From: Enterobacteriaceae bacterium LSJC7
Lineage (GTDB): Bacteria > Pseudomonadota > Gammaproteobacteria > Enterobacterales > Enterobacteriaceae
Direction of reading: 5' to 3'
DNA: 64,000 nt
Assembly: GCA_000302695.1 (NCBI GenBank)
Contig: AMFN01000003.1
Span: 930,001-994,000, forward strand
Below the pieces are notes generated by a model. The model worked only from the letters and a program-made list of their open reading frames with translations, ran no database searches and was not told the DNA's origin. A program made the translations under genes and the position numbers. Positions 1 through 9,655 of the stretch are shown here, piece after piece. Each line of letters opens with the position of its first letter. The stretch's first letter is position 1.

Positions 1-504
1 CATAATAGCGAACGGGCAGGTTTCGGTGCTGGCTACGGTCACAAAATCAGACGGGATCGCCGTGACTTTATCGCCGTGGCTCATCCACACGTCCAGCAGC
101 GGGTTACCGGCATCGCTGAGCGCGTCTTCAATGCCGCGCACCAGCGCGCTGTCGGTTTTGACTTCCACCTGGGCATAGCCAAATTCACGCTCATTAGAAC
201 CTTCTACGTGGCCGCCAAGCTGCATAGCCATGGTCTGCATGCCATAGCACACGCCGAGTACCGGTACACCTGCGTCAAACACATACTGCGGCGCACGCGG
301 GCTGTTATTTTCAGTGGTGCTCTCCGGCCCGCCGGAAAGGATGATGCCGCTGGGATTGAACTCACGAATCTGGGCTTCTGTCACGTCCCACGCCCACAGT
401 TCGCAGTAGACGCCCAGTTCACGCACGCGGCGTGCCACCAGCTGAGTGTACTGAGAGCCGAAGTCGAGGATAAGAATGCGATGCTTATGAATATTTTCCG
501 TCAT
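1..504 (-). CDS. guaA: GMP synthase (glutamine-hydrolysing), N-terminal part
   Basis: GuaA amidates XMP to GMP, the last step of guanine nucleotide synthesis, using glutamine-derived ammonia and ATP. The visible 168 residues are the class I glutamine amidotransferase domain: an N-terminal [13 protein letters not shown] stretch and the nucleophile-elbow motif GVCYGMQ with its catalytic Cys. The start is the ATG matching [11 protein letters not shown]. The ATP-pyrophosphatase and dimerisation domains run off the left edge, so the gene is cut by the window and not broken. It lies 70 nt downstream of guaB on the same strand as the second gene of the guaBA operon. Confidence 0.97.
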   Translation of the reverse strand, partial: MTENIHKHRILILDFGSQYTQLVARRVRELGVYCELWAWDVTEAQIREFNPSGIILSGGPESTTENNSPRAPQYVFDAGVPVLGVCYGMQTMAMQLGGHVEGSNEREFGYAQVEVKTDSALVRGIEDALSDAGNPLLDVWMSHGDKVTAIPSDFVTVASTETCPFAIM

Positions 505-545
505 TGACGCTGATTCCGAGGCAAAGAGCAATTAACAATAAGTGA

Positions 546-566
546 CCGGGCGCACAAGGCGCCCGG
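546..566 (-). other. guaB-guaA intercistronic hairpin
   Basis: An 8-bp perfect GC stem (ccgggcgc pairing with gcgcccgg) with a 5-nt loop lies between the guaB stop and the guaA start. No T-run follows, so it is more likely an mRNA-stabilising or processing element than a terminator. Seen directly; the function is inferred. Confidence 0.55.
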
Positions 567-574
567 CAGTAAAA

Positions 575-2041
575 TCAGGAACCCATTCGATAGTTCGGGG
601 ATTCTTTAGTGATGGTGACGTCGTGCACGTGGCTTTCCTGAATACCTGCGCCGCTGATGCGCACAAATTCCGCTTTAGTACGCAGCTCATCAATCGTGCC
701 ACAACCGGTGAGGCCCATGCAGGAGCGCAGGCCGCCCATCTGCTGGTGCACTATCTCTTTCAGGTAGCCTTTGTACGCCACGCGGCCTTCAATGCCTTCC
801 GGCACCAGTTTGTCGGCGGCGTTATCGCTCTGGAAGTAACGGTCAGAAGAGCCTTTAGACATCGCGCCGAGCGAACCCATACCGCGGTAAGATTTGAACG
901 AACGGCCCTGATACAGCTCGATTTCGCCTGGCGATTCTTCGGTGCCTGCCAGCATGGAGCCAACCATGACGGCGCTGGCGCCTGCGGCGATAGCTTTCGC
1001 GATATCGCCGGAGAAGCGGATTCCGCCATCGGCAATAACCGGAATACCGGTGCCTTCCAGCGCTTCAACCGCGTCAGACACGGCGGTTATCTGCGGTACG
1101 CCCACGCCAGTCACGATGCGGGTAGTACAAATAGAGCCAGGGCCGATGCCCACTTTCACCGCGCTCACGCCAGCGTCGGCCAGCGCGCGAGCGCCTGCAC
1201 CGGTCGCCACGTTGCCGCCAATGATTTGCAGGTCCGGGTATTTAGCGCGCGTTTCGCGAATGCGCTGCAACACGCCTTCAGAATGGCCGTGGGAGGAGTC
1301 AATCAGCAGCACGTCAACGCCTGCGGCAACCAGCGCGTCAACACGCTCTTCGTTGCCCGCACCTGCGCCAACCGCCGCGCCAACGCGCAGACGACCATGC
1401 TCGTCTTTACAGGCGTTCGGCTTACGTTCTGCTTTCTGGAAATCTTTAACGGTGATCATGCCGCGCAGGTGGAAGCCTTCGTCAACAACCAGTGCTTTCT
1501 CAACGCGTTTTTCATGCATACGCGTCAGCACAACATCGCGGGCTTCATCTTCACGTACCGTCACCAGGCGCTCTTTCGGCGTCATGTAGGCGCTTACCGG
1601 CTGGCTGAGATCGGTCACAAAGCGCACATCACGGCCGGTGATAATGCCCACCAGTTCGTTCTCTGCATTCACCACCGGGTAACCGGCGAAACCGTTGCGC
1701 TCGGTCAGCTCGCGCACTTCCAGCAGCGTGGTGCTCGGCAGCACGGTCTGTGGGTCAGTTACCACGCCGCTTTCGTGTTTCTTCACGCGACGGACTTCTT
1801 CCGCCTGGCGCTCAATGGACATGTTTTTGTGGATAAAGCCGATGCCGCCTTCCTGTGCCAGCGCAATAGCCAGACGCGCTTCCGTCACGGTATCCATCGC
1901 GGCAGACAGCATCGGGATATTCAGACGAATGGTTTTAGTCAGCTGAGTGCTGAGATCGGCAGTATTAGGCAGAACAGTAGAGTGGGCGGGAACGAGCAGA
2001 ACGTCATCAAACGTCAGTGCTTCTTTAGCGATACGTAGCAT
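575..2041 (-). CDS. guaB: IMP dehydrogenase
   Basis: GuaB oxidises IMP to XMP with NAD+, the committed step of GMP synthesis. At 488 residues it has the usual length. Residues from about 90 to 200 are the two CBS domains inserted in the TIM barrel. The catalytic loop is visible as GPGSICTTR (active-site Cys), followed by the IMP-binding GGIRFSGD and the flap GMGSLGAM. The C-terminus carries the glycine-rich GCGTIDELR stretch. It is the first gene of guaBA, with a promoter and PurR-like box directly upstream (about 2092-2117). Confidence 0.98.
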   Translation of the reverse strand: MLRIAKEALTFDDVLLVPAHSTVLPNTADLSTQLTKTIRLNIPMLSAAMDTVTEARLAIALAQEGGIGFIHKNMSIERQAEEVRRVKKHESGVVTDPQTVLPSTTLLEVRELTERNGFAGYPVVNAENELVGIITGRDVRFVTDLSQPVSAYMTPKERLVTVREDEARDVVLTRMHEKRVEKALVVDEGFHLRGMITVKDFQKAERKPNACKDEHGRLRVGAAVGAGAGNEERVDALVAAGVDVLLIDSSHGHSEGVLQRIRETRAKYPDLQIIGGNVATGAGARALADAGVSAVKVGIGPGSICTTRIVTGVGVPQITAVSDAVEALEGTGIPVIADGGIRFSGDIAKAIAAGASAVMVGSMLAGTEESPGEIELYQGRSFKSYRGMGSLGAMSKGSSDRYFQSDNAADKLVPEGIEGRVAYKGYLKEIVHQQMGGLRSCMGLTGCGTIDELRTKAEFVRISGAGIQESHVHDVTITKESPNYRMGS

Positions 2042-2091
2042 GGCAATATCTCAACCTGAGGGTGGTGGAATGGATAAAATATTGCCGCGGC

Positions 2092-2120
2092 ATTATACAG
2101 GGGGAAATCGATTGCATCCA
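2092..2120 (-). promoter_or_regulatory. guaBA promoter with PurR-like operator
   Basis: On the minus strand a perfect TATAAT -10 lies at 2097-2092. The imperfect palindrome at 2117-2102 (TGCAATCGATTTCC core) covers the -35 area and resembles the purine-repressor box. Known biology: guaBA is repressed by PurR. The -10 is clear; the PurR assignment rests on position and partial consensus. Confidence 0.6.
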
Positions 2121-2207
2121 CATTTTTTATCAAAAAACTTGCCTTTAACTGCTACCCCGGTACTATCGATAAGATAACCCGCTGATTTGGAATTTGATCC
2201 AGCTCAC

Positions 2208-3575
2208 ATGTCTGCCTCAATACCCGCCACCGTTTTTACCGTCAGCCGCCTGAATCAGTCGGTGCGTCAACTGCTGGAAGGCGAAATGGGTATGGTATGG
2301 ATAAGCGGTGAAATATCTAACTTCACTCGTCCGGCCTCCGGCCACTGGTACTTCACGCTCAAAGACGATACCGCCCAGGTACGTTGCGCGATGTTTCGCA
2401 ACAGCAACCGACGCGTCATGTTTCGCCCGGAACACGGCCAACAGGTGCTGGTGCGCGCCAGCGTCACCCTGTATGAGCCGCGCGGTGATTACCAGATTAT
2501 TGTTGAGAGCATGCAGCCTGCGGGCGAAGGCTTACTCCAGCAGCAGTTTGAACAGCTTAAAAACCGGCTTCAAGCCGAGGGCCTGTTCGAACCTGCGCAT
2601 AAAAATCCCCTACCCTCTCCAGCGCGCCAGGTCGGTGTGATTACGTCAAAATCCGGTGCTGCGCTGCACGATATTCTGCACGTGCTGCAACGCCGGGACC
2701 CATCGCTGCCGGTGGTGATTTACCCGACAGCCGTTCAGGGCGTGGATGCGCCCGCACAGATAGTGCACGCCATTGAGCTTGCGAACCTGCGTAACGAGTG
2801 CGACGTGCTTATTGTTGGGCGTGGCGGCGGTTCGCTGGAAGATTTATGGAGTTTTAACGACGAACGTGTGGCACGCGCTATTTTTGCCAGCCGCATTCCG
2901 GTGGTCAGCGCCGTCGGACACGAAACCGACGTCACCATTGCCGACTTTGTTGCCGACCTGCGTGCGCCAACCCCTTCTGCCGCCGCCGAAATCGTCAGCC
3001 GCAACCAGCTTGAGCTATTGCGCCAGCTTCAGGGCCAGCAGCAACGCCTGGAAATGGCGATGGATTATTATCTCTCCGGCCTTGGCCAGCGTTTTATTCG
3101 CCTGCACCACCGTCTGCAACAGCAGCACCCGCAGTTGCGCCTTGCGCGCCAGCAAAACGCGCTGTTCAGGTTGCGCCAGCGCCTCAGTGTCGCGCTGGAA
3201 GGTGAATTACGTCAGCAGCACGAACGCCTGCAAAAACAAACCCGCAGGCTCAACCAGCAGCAGCCGCTGGCACGTATTCACCGCGCCAGCGCGCGCCTGC
3301 AGCAACTGGAATACCGGCTGTCACAGCGAGTCTCTCAGCGTCTTGCCAGCACGCGCGAGCGCTTTGGCAACGCCATCACCCATCTGGAAGCCGTCAGCCC
3401 ACTGGCAACGCTGGCACGCGGCTACAGCGTGACCTCGGCCGCCAGCGGTCGCGTACTCAAGCAAACCAAACAGGTTAAAGCGGGCGACAGCCTCACCACG
3501 CGCCTGGCCGATGGTTGGGTGGAAAGTGAAGTGACTGCAGTCAAGGCGGTCAGGAAGTCTCGCCGTAAAGCTTGA
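2208..3575 (+). CDS. xseA: Exodeoxyribonuclease VII large subunit
   Basis: XseA is the catalytic large subunit of ExoVII, which degrades single-stranded DNA and works in recombination and mismatch repair with XseB. An N-terminal OB-fold ([18 protein letters not shown]) is followed by the catalytic region with [13 protein letters not shown] and [12 protein letters not shown], then a long Q/R-rich coiled-coil helix (about residues 260-400). The start is set at the ATG giving [15 protein letters not shown] (455 residues), which matches the family N-terminus better than an ATG 21 nt upstream. It is divergent from guaB. Confidence 0.95.
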   Translation: MSASIPATVFTVSRLNQSVRQLLEGEMGMVWISGEISNFTRPASGHWYFTLKDDTAQVRCAMFRNSNRRVMFRPEHGQQVLVRASVTLYEPRGDYQIIVESMQPAGEGLLQQQFEQLKNRLQAEGLFEPAHKNPLPSPARQVGVITSKSGAALHDILHVLQRRDPSLPVVIYPTAVQGVDAPAQIVHAIELANLRNECDVLIVGRGGGSLEDLWSFNDERVARAIFASRIPVVSAVGHETDVTIADFVADLRAPTPSAAAEIVSRNQLELLRQLQGQQQRLEMAMDYYLSGLGQRFIRLHHRLQQQHPQLRLARQQNALFRLRQRLSVALEGELRQQHERLQKQTRRLNQQQPLARIHRASARLQQLEYRLSQRVSQRLASTRERFGNAITHLEAVSPLATLARGYSVTSAASGRVLKQTKQVKAGDSLTTRLADGWVESEVTAVKAVRKSRRKA

Positions 3576-4352
3576 TAAGCTTGCCCCGTCACTGAATATT
3601 TCTCTGCGTATCCTACGCGGGGCAGCAAGCGGGATCATTGCTTGTGCTCACCTTTCTTTTCCAGCGTTCATCAACGCCATCGCGTGATATCCATCACAAC
3701 ATGGGTTTCAGTGAGGATGCTACTGGCAAAAATATCACGAGCAGTAAAATTAATATTAGTGCTATATAACCCCCCAACGAACTTCACATTCATATCCACT
3801 CACAAAAACCGATAAAAACCTTCATTCGCTGAAAATACACATCCATGATTAAACATCACAGCCCACTTCTGTAAACAAATACCACCTTTCAATCGCTGTG
3901 CCACTTGCTTTTCCCTTTCACACCGTGCCGGGCCAAATAATGATTAAAAAACCGCCTTTCGAACGCTCACTAAACACGCATAACGCACAGTTGTAGGCCA
4001 AAAAAGCCATTATCACTCGCCATAAATCTCTCTACACATCAGAATAAAATCCAATATTCCACCCTGCGCTTCTCTTTTCACCATGGCAACAAAAGCGTAG
4101 ACAGATCACGTTTTTTATTTTTATATTAAAAGCACCAGCTGCTTCATTGATATATTGCCGGGCAATTCTGCTTTATGCTTACAGCAGGCAGAAACAACAA
4201 ACCTTTAATACGGGGCTTGTCGGTGAAGTTTGTGCGGTAGCCATCGCTAAAAAATGACGCGCGAGATTTTTATTTTTTACATCCTTTAGAACAGCAAAAA
4301 ATATCGCAAAATGCAGTAAATCTTAGGAATGCTATTTGAAAGGGAAAGCTTT
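3576..4352. other. Gene-free 0.78-kb spacer at the edge of accessory block 1
   Basis: The spacer is clearly AT-richer than xseA, and no convincing coding frame was found on either strand. Just after xseA is an imperfect long-loop hairpin (tgccccg 3582-3588 with cggggca 3618-3624), possibly its terminator. A 13-nt palindrome ATTGCC-G-GGCAAT sits at 4154-4166, right after a TTGATA hexamer, and may mark a regulated promoter for the lipoprotein gene downstream. This last point is inference. Confidence 0.5.
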
Positions 4353-4856
4353 ATGAAGAATATTCAAATTCTTTTAACTACACTCGTTATTATTTTCCTG
4401 GTTGGTTGTCAAAAAAGTAAACCGATCACGGACGACACTCTCGTCACAAGCCAGGTCGATGGCGTGACGCTCACACACCGCAATGCCATTACCCCACCAC
4501 AAATCTTCACCCCCATTAATGAAGACTACCGTGCTCTCTATGCCGCGTCACTCATGAGCACACCTGATTTTGGTGGCAAAATCGTTCGTAAGCTGGACAA
4601 CGGCGAAACCTATGTCGCGCTGGGCCAGGTCGAGCATTTCTGGATAGCGCTTGCAGATAAAGAACAGCAAGAACTAATTGGTTACGTACCCATGCGTGCC
4701 GTCGTTAAAAGTTCGCTTTACGCAAACACCATACGCAAAGATACACGTCGCGTGCGCAAAAGCAGTAACAAAGCCGTGAAAAAAAATTGCGTAACCCTGT
4801 CCGCTGACAGTAAAGCCTGTAAAAAAGCCGACGATAACACCTGGATTATCGACTAA
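4353..4856 (+). CDS. SH3-domain lipoprotein of orphan T6SS-accessory cluster
   Basis: A 167-residue predicted lipoprotein. The signal peptide ends in the lipobox LVGC, with the lipidated Cys at position 19. Residues about 60-125 (GGKIVRKLDNGETYVALG ... LIGYVPMRAVV) have the spacing of a bacterial SH3 domain, and the tail is Lys/Arg-rich. Similar SH3 lipoproteins occur in T6SS gene clusters. The ATG at 4353 is preferred over 4329 because an AGGGA ribosome site precedes it at a good distance and the signal peptide then starts cleanly. It is first of a co-directional run of six genes. The exact role is unknown. Confidence 0.75.
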   Translation: MKNIQILLTTLVIIFLVGCQKSKPITDDTLVTSQVDGVTLTHRNAITPPQIFTPINEDYRALYAASLMSTPDFGGKIVRKLDNGETYVALGQVEHFWIALADKEQQELIGYVPMRAVVKSSLYANTIRKDTRRVRKSSNKAVKKNCVTLSADSKACKKADDNTWIID

Positions 4857-4892
4857 CGACAGATAGTCCCTGACGGGCTAACAGGTAATAGC

Positions 4893-5477
4893 ATGCTGAC
4901 TCGCTATCTCGGCGCATCCTCGCCAGTGATACACTTTGTCTTTATCACCGGTATTTTTTTACTGCTAACTGGATGTCATCGTGCAGCACCGGTACAGGAG
5001 ACTCAAAAATACAACCTGAGCATTGGTGCGACGTCTAAAGCAAATAACTCAGCGCCACTTAAGGTTCAGGTCTTATTACTCAGGCTGGATACAGAGTTTA
5101 TGGCCGTTGATTTCGACTCTCTACAAAACCACAACCAGAAAATTTTAGGAACGTCATTAATTAACAGTAGCGAATTTTTCCTGACACCCCAGCAACTCAC
5201 AAAGCACCTGACAAACCAGACATATTCAGACGCGCGTCATATCGGCATTATTGCACATTACCAGAACATCAACGGCAAGAAATGGCGTATTTCCTTACCC
5301 TTATCAGAACAATCAAAAGAAAAATCATCTTATAGATTCTGGAAAATGTTCGCGGGCGAAAAGCAGGCACATATTTTTATCGATGAAAATGGCATTCACC
5401 TTCTCAACGACGCGTTATTTCGTCAGAGCGCCGCAGGAATGGCTGGCGTTGATAAGCCAACTCATTATCAAAAATAA
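4893..5477 (+). CDS. TssJ-like type VI secretion lipoprotein
   Basis: TssJ (SciN/VasD) is the outer-membrane lipoprotein that anchors TssM in the T6SS membrane complex. This 194-residue protein has a signal peptide with lipobox LTGC (Cys28). Its mature part has the TssJ pattern: the strand NLSIGAT, then LKVQVLLLRLDTEFMAVDF, then a LLINSSEFFLTPQQ-like segment. It lies 36 nt after the SH3 lipoprotein. No TssM or TssL partner is nearby, so it would have to serve a T6SS encoded elsewhere or another complex. The family call is from pattern recognition and was not searched. Confidence 0.7.
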   Translation: MLTRYLGASSPVIHFVFITGIFLLLTGCHRAAPVQETQKYNLSIGATSKANNSAPLKVQVLLLRLDTEFMAVDFDSLQNHNQKILGTSLINSSEFFLTPQQLTKHLTNQTYSDARHIGIIAHYQNINGKKWRISLPLSEQSKEKSSYRFWKMFAGEKQAHIFIDENGIHLLNDALFRQSAAGMAGVDKPTHYQK

Positions 5478-5612
5478 CAGCGACCGCCTGAACCGGCAAA
5501 CAGCAACAGCGCACTTGCCGTCTGGACTGGATCGCGCCATGACACCCCATTACTGCATTCCCCGGCAGATGCCATGCAGTTCCTCTCTTCACATGATTAA
5601 CCAAGGATTGTT

Positions 5613-6620
5613 ATGAAATGCTGGCTCTCAGGCTTCGCGCTGCTTATGGCAGCCACCAGTATCGAAGCCGTTGCGGAAAACTATCGTATTGTGCAATCAC
5701 CTTCGCAAAAGCTGGATGTCTGGATTGATGACGTCAAAGACGATTCCGTTAAAAGCTGGTGCGCACAGGAGATATCACTGCGAATTGTGGCAACAGGAAA
5801 CAAAGAACCGGAGGTGCTTGATCCCTTTATGCCGCGCCTGGGAACGCTACTGAGTAAACAGTGCCATCAGCTCACCTCGCTTTCATGGCACCTTACCGAT
5901 GCTGAAGGCGCAAGCCTGGCAACCGGCAGCGCCAGTGCGACCAACAGCTGGCGCATGATGCTAAACCAGCCATCGCCTGACATCCCTGCCCCTGTCATTA
6001 CGCCCCCAGGCCTACAGCCCCAGGTAATAACCGCGCCGCTTTCTCTGGACGCCTCTCCTCTTGCCAACGATCGCCCCTGGCAGGAGTTTCGCCTACAGGA
6101 TGGCTGCATCCTGCGAGTGTTCTGGCAGGACAGCAATATGATCTCCGGCTGGTTTATTCCTGATGGCGACAAAGACAGCTGTGAAACCAGCCGCTGGTTG
6201 CACGGACGGCGCAGCATCGTGTTACAAAGCGACAGCGGCGAACAGGAAACGCTACCGGCTACCTTTATTCGTGGCTTCACCCTACTGGGAATGGCTGACA
6301 ATGACGACCTGGAAAGCTTGTCCATCGTCACTGCCAACAACGAGCGCCTGGTCCTTGCCAGCAGCCAGAGTCCACAAAGCTGGATGATCCTGCCCTATAT
6401 CCCGGCCCTCAACGGCTGGCAAGCTCAGGGGACCATTGCTGTAGAGCTGCCTAAGCAAAAAGCACAGAACACCAGCCTGATGAATGAGCAGATTAAGCGC
6501 ACACGCGACTACTGGTCGACATGGTTGCCTACGGGGGTACGTCAACGCCTGTTGCTGATTGATACATTGCAGCCTCAGCTGCGTGATCCGGCAGCCAATG
6601 CCTGGAAAACCCTGGAATAA
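5613..6620 (+). CDS. Uncharacterised periplasmic protein of T6SS-accessory cluster
   Basis: A 335-residue protein with a Sec signal peptide likely cut after SIEAVA (near residue 22). I do not recognise the family. The first half (about 23-115) and second half (about 145-290) look like two beta-rich domains joined by a Pro-rich linker (PDIPAPVITPPGLQP). Cysteines C49, C88 and others suggest disulfides, as expected in the periplasm. It sits between a TssJ-like lipoprotein and an ImpE-type gene, 10 nt upstream of the latter, so it is probably in the same operon. A T6SS-associated role is inferred from context only. Confidence 0.65.
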   Translation: MKCWLSGFALLMAATSIEAVAENYRIVQSPSQKLDVWIDDVKDDSVKSWCAQEISLRIVATGNKEPEVLDPFMPRLGTLLSKQCHQLTSLSWHLTDAEGASLATGSASATNSWRMMLNQPSPDIPAPVITPPGLQPQVITAPLSLDASPLANDRPWQEFRLQDGCILRVFWQDSNMISGWFIPDGDKDSCETSRWLHGRRSIVLQSDSGEQETLPATFIRGFTLLGMADNDDLESLSIVTANNERLVLASSQSPQSWMILPYIPALNGWQAQGTIAVELPKQKAQNTSLMNEQIKRTRDYWSTWLPTGVRQRLLLIDTLQPQLRDPAANAWKTLE

Positions 6621-6630
6621 GGACGTTGAG

Positions 6631-7443
6631 ATGACAATGCTGAGTCAGGTGCTACGCAAAACCTCGCTGGCACAGGCACAGGTTCTTCTGGAAAATGATA
6701 TTAAAGCCAGCCCGGTTAACGCCAGACTGCGCGCAGCCCTGGTCCAACTTTTATGCCTGAGCGGTAACTGGTCGCGAGCGCTCACTCAGCTTAAAAGCTG
6801 GCAGGCACTGGCGCCACAGGCAGAGCCAACGGTTACGCTGCTGGAGCAAACTATCGCTGCCGAACAACGACGCGAGGCGGTACTTTCAGGCCAGGGACGC
6901 CCGTCGATGTCAGAAAGCCACTGGCCGTGGCTTATGCTGATGGCCGACGCCTTATCGCTACCCGCCCCTCAAGCCTCTGCGCTCAGAAAAAAAGCGCTGG
7001 AGCAGGCCTGTGCGACCCCAGGCACCGTGACACAAACAGATGGCAAAGAGCGATCGTTTAGCAACCTCAGGGACGGCGATGCTCGCTTTGGCCCGGTCTG
7101 TGAAGTGTTTATGAATGACCGCTATTTCTGGCTGCCTTTCAGCGCCATTGCACAGGTAACGTTTCAGGCACCGTCCAGCACCTTTGACCTTATCTGGCGT
7201 CGTACCCATATTCAGTTGCACGACGGCCATGAACAGACGTGTCAGATACCGCTACGCTACCCCGTAACAAATTCACAAGCCGATGATCTACTTCTGGCAC
7301 GCGCCACTGAGTGGCAGGCACTGCCAGCCAGCGATAACCAGTTCACAGGATATGGACAGAAGGTCTTGACCAGTGAAAGCGGCGAATACCCGCTGCTTAA
7401 CCTGCAAACTCTGCGCTTTCAGGCACAAGACCATGACAAATAA
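6631..7443 (+). CDS. ImpE/SciE-type T6SS accessory protein
   Basis: A 270-residue cytoplasmic protein of the ImpE (SciE) family, often found in T6SS clusters with a Ser/Thr kinase; its biochemical role is unknown. The N-terminal part is TPR-like (LLENDIKASPVNARLRAALVQLLCLSGNWSRALTQL). The C-terminal part has the family stretch GPVCEVFMNDRYFWLPFSAI. The start is the ATG at 6631, 10 nt after the previous stop, with AAGGA upstream. Its 3' end overlaps the next small gene by 11 nt. Confidence 0.8.
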   Translation: MTMLSQVLRKTSLAQAQVLLENDIKASPVNARLRAALVQLLCLSGNWSRALTQLKSWQALAPQAEPTVTLLEQTIAAEQRREAVLSGQGRPSMSESHWPWLMLMADALSLPAPQASALRKKALEQACATPGTVTQTDGKERSFSNLRDGDARFGPVCEVFMNDRYFWLPFSAIAQVTFQAPSSTFDLIWRRTHIQLHDGHEQTCQIPLRYPVTNSQADDLLLARATEWQALPASDNQFTGYGQKVLTSESGEYPLLNLQTLRFQAQDHDK

Positions 7444-7597
7444 GCCCATCCAAATTAACGACGTGCAACGGCACGGCGGCTGGCAACATCGCAAAAGCGC
7501 GATGAAAAATACCGCCATCTACGCATCACATTTGAGCGGGGCATATTCCAGTACCGGTTTAGCGCTTAACCCTATCATCAGAGAGTGTTTAACATGA
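7433..7597 (+). CDS. 54-residue protein overlapping impE-like and kinase genes
   Basis: A small ORF starting MTNKPIQINDVQRHGGW and ending IIRECLT. It begins inside the impE-like gene (11-nt overlap), and its TGA overlaps the kinase ATG as ATGA. This tiled arrangement fills what would otherwise be a 150-nt gap and suggests translational coupling. There is no signal peptide, membrane segment or recognised domain. The fit at both ends supports a real gene, but its own ribosome site is weak. Confidence 0.55.
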   Translation: MTNKPIQINDVQRHGGWQHRKSAMKNTAIYASHLSGAYSSTGLALNPIIRECLT

Positions 7598-8964
7598 CTC
7601 ATCGGACGCCAAATCAGGATGTCCCCACTGCCCTGCCGCCGGGGTATCGTTTCAACGAGTTTGAAATTAAAGAGGTTATAGGCGGGGGCGGTTTAGGCAT
7701 TGTATACCGCGCCTGGGATCACCAGCTGGAGCGTATTGTTGCCATTAAAGAGTTTATGCCCTCGTCGCTGTCACGGCGTGGCAATAATAGCGCGCTGGTA
7801 TTACGTAGCCAGCGTTGCAGCAAGGCTTTCACTACCGGACTGAACAACTTTACTCAAGAAGCACGTCTGCTTGCTCAGTTTACTCATCCCAACCTGTTGC
7901 AGGTGCTGCACTTCTGGGTTGAAAACAACACCGCCTACATGGCCACCGTGTTTTACAGCGGCATGACGCTGTCACGCCTGAAGAACCAGCATCCAGACCA
8001 GATTGATGAAAGCTGGATTCGCCAGATGCTGCCAGCACTGCTGGACGCAATGAAAACCTTGCATGATGGCGGCTACCTGCACCGTGATATCTCACTGGAC
8101 AATATCCAGATTCAGGAAGACGGGATGCCGGTGTTGCTGGACTTTGGTTGCGCACGCCGTACCGTCAGTAATATCGCCGATGAAACCGAAATTATGCTGC
8201 GCCCTGGCTACACGCCCATTGAGCAGTACACTGACGACAATGAAAACGAGCAAGGCCCCTGGACCGATATCTACGCACTGGGCGCAGTGCTGTATACCCT
8301 GATAACCGGCACCCCGCCGCCGGTAAGCATGGCGAGAAATACAGAAGACCGCTATGAGCCGCTGAGCGAACGTCTCCCGCCAGGCTACTCACCGTCGCTG
8401 TTACAGGCCGTAGACCGCGCGCTGGCGCTTCAGCCACAAGACCGCCCTCAATGCGTGGATGAATTTGCCGAACTGCTGGCGCTACCGGTAAAAGAAGAAG
8501 AGCCACTGGCACAAGCGCCGCAACCGCCCTCACTCACCGGCATGCCCGTCAACGTGGTGAAAAGAGAGTCATTGTCATCGGTGCTAAAACACCTGGTTTT
8601 TCGCCGACCGGCCATTAGTGCCGCTTGTGTGGTGGCAGGCCTTGTGCTGGGCGGCCTGTTTATCAGGAGCATGATGAGCACAACACCGCAGGCCGCACTG
8701 GCCAGCGACACCCTGTCGTCGCCTGTAGCCAGCGCAGCTCTTAGCGACAACGAGCAGGAAATCGCCCTGTTCTACTTTCAGCTGAGTAAGGGAACCCAGT
8801 TACTGATTAACAACCAGCCTTACGCGCGCGACGCCGGACCAGATGGTATTCTCACTGTGCGCCTGAAGGCCGGTCAGTACACCTTTGCCGTGCAACAAAA
8901 CGGCACCGCGCCCGCCAGGAGCCTCATTGTTAAACACCCCGGCACCTGGTTTATCACACTTTAA
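7594..8964 (+). CDS. Membrane-anchored Ser/Thr protein kinase, T6SS-associated type
   Basis: A 456-residue Hanks-type kinase. Visible are the glycine loop IGGGGLGIVY (29-38), VAIK with Lys52, Glu89 of helix C, HRDISLDN (163-170), DFG (183-185) and the lobe motif WTDIYALGAVLY. The usual Lys of HRDxK is Ser, a variant I recall as common in bacterial kinases of this type, so catalysis is probably retained. A single transmembrane helix spans about 339-360, followed by a 96-residue extracytoplasmic tail. Start: ATG at 7594, overlapping the mini-gene stop. Such kinases control T6SS assembly by phosphorylation in other bacteria; the target here is unknown. Confidence 0.88.
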   Translation: MTHRTPNQDVPTALPPGYRFNEFEIKEVIGGGGLGIVYRAWDHQLERIVAIKEFMPSSLSRRGNNSALVLRSQRCSKAFTTGLNNFTQEARLLAQFTHPNLLQVLHFWVENNTAYMATVFYSGMTLSRLKNQHPDQIDESWIRQMLPALLDAMKTLHDGGYLHRDISLDNIQIQEDGMPVLLDFGCARRTVSNIADETEIMLRPGYTPIEQYTDDNENEQGPWTDIYALGAVLYTLITGTPPPVSMARNTEDRYEPLSERLPPGYSPSLLQAVDRALALQPQDRPQCVDEFAELLALPVKEEEPLAQAPQPPSLTGMPVNVVKRESLSSVLKHLVFRRPAISAACVVAGLVLGGLFIRSMMSTTPQAALASDTLSSPVASAALSDNEQEIALFYFQLSKGTQLLINNQPYARDAGPDGILTVRLKAGQYTFAVQQNGTAPARSLIVKHPGTWFITL

Positions 8965-9157
8965 TTCCTGTGGTGGCACTCACACCATAAACATCATCAA
9001 ACCGTTACGCCTGAGTGCACACAACCACCCTCTCAGGCTGGATAGCAAGCCTGGTGTGGCGGCGTTGGCGCGGGTGGACAGAGACAACTAACCGCGCCTG
9101 CGCCCGGAAAGGCTCCTGTTGCTGGAGCGTGCAGAATGGTGAAAAACGGCAAAACCC

Positions 9158-9382
9158 TTACGTCGCGACGGGCACAAACTCCACACGCTTTTTCGAAATC
9201 AGCCCGTGGCCGTTGCAGCAAAAATAATCCACCGCGCCGCAGGCTTTTAACACTTCAAGCGGCTGATGGCAGTCCGGGCAATGGGCTTCAAGCCGGTAGT
9301 CTTTATTACAGGTGGCACAGTGGCCGCCTGTCTCGTTGGACTCCAGCAGCGAATGACACTGCGGGCAATGCATGTTTTCCAT
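9158..9382 (-). CDS. yfgJ: YfgJ zinc-ribbon protein
   Basis: A 74-residue zinc-ribbon protein with at least three CxxC pairs (CPQC, CATC, CPDC) and the conserved C-terminal half LEVLKACGAVDYF followed by GHGLISKKRVEF, which matches E. coli YfgJ. Function is unknown. The start is the ATG giving MENMHCPQC, preceded by AAGG; the frame stays open much further upstream but without family similarity. In E. coli K-12 yfgJ sits next to der. Here about 14.9 kb of accessory genes separates them. Confidence 0.9.
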   Translation of the reverse strand: MENMHCPQCHSLLESNETGGHCATCNKDYRLEAHCPDCHQPLEVLKACGAVDYFCCNGHGLISKKRVEFVPVAT

Positions 9383-9655
9383 TCTGAAAGCCTTATGACA
9401 GTGAGCTGTCAAGGTTGCGCTATATTCTGAGCGGCTAGTGTAGCGCAGCGCTAACAGACTGATAAGCCAACAAAGCAACATCGCCCGCCAGACACGGGGA
9501 CGATAATCCGCTTCGTCGCCTGAACCACGCCTGTGCGGGGGGTTTACCACCACTTTATGTCCTTCATGACAGAACACACAGGCCGATACCATGCCAGGGA
9601 CATCAGAATATTGTCAGGTCAAACGACGGGGAAAACGCGACAGAAAAGAGCACGC

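Noticed and set aside
542-2038. A 498-codon plus-strand open frame opposite guaB
   Set aside because: It is the mirror of the GC-rich guaB codon pattern, His/Ala/Arg-rich with no family features; guaB on the minus strand is unambiguous.
9383-9592. N-terminal extension of yfgJ upstream to 9592
   Set aside because: The family starts at MENMHCPQC-like sequence, AAGG precedes that ATG, and the extension shows no similarity.
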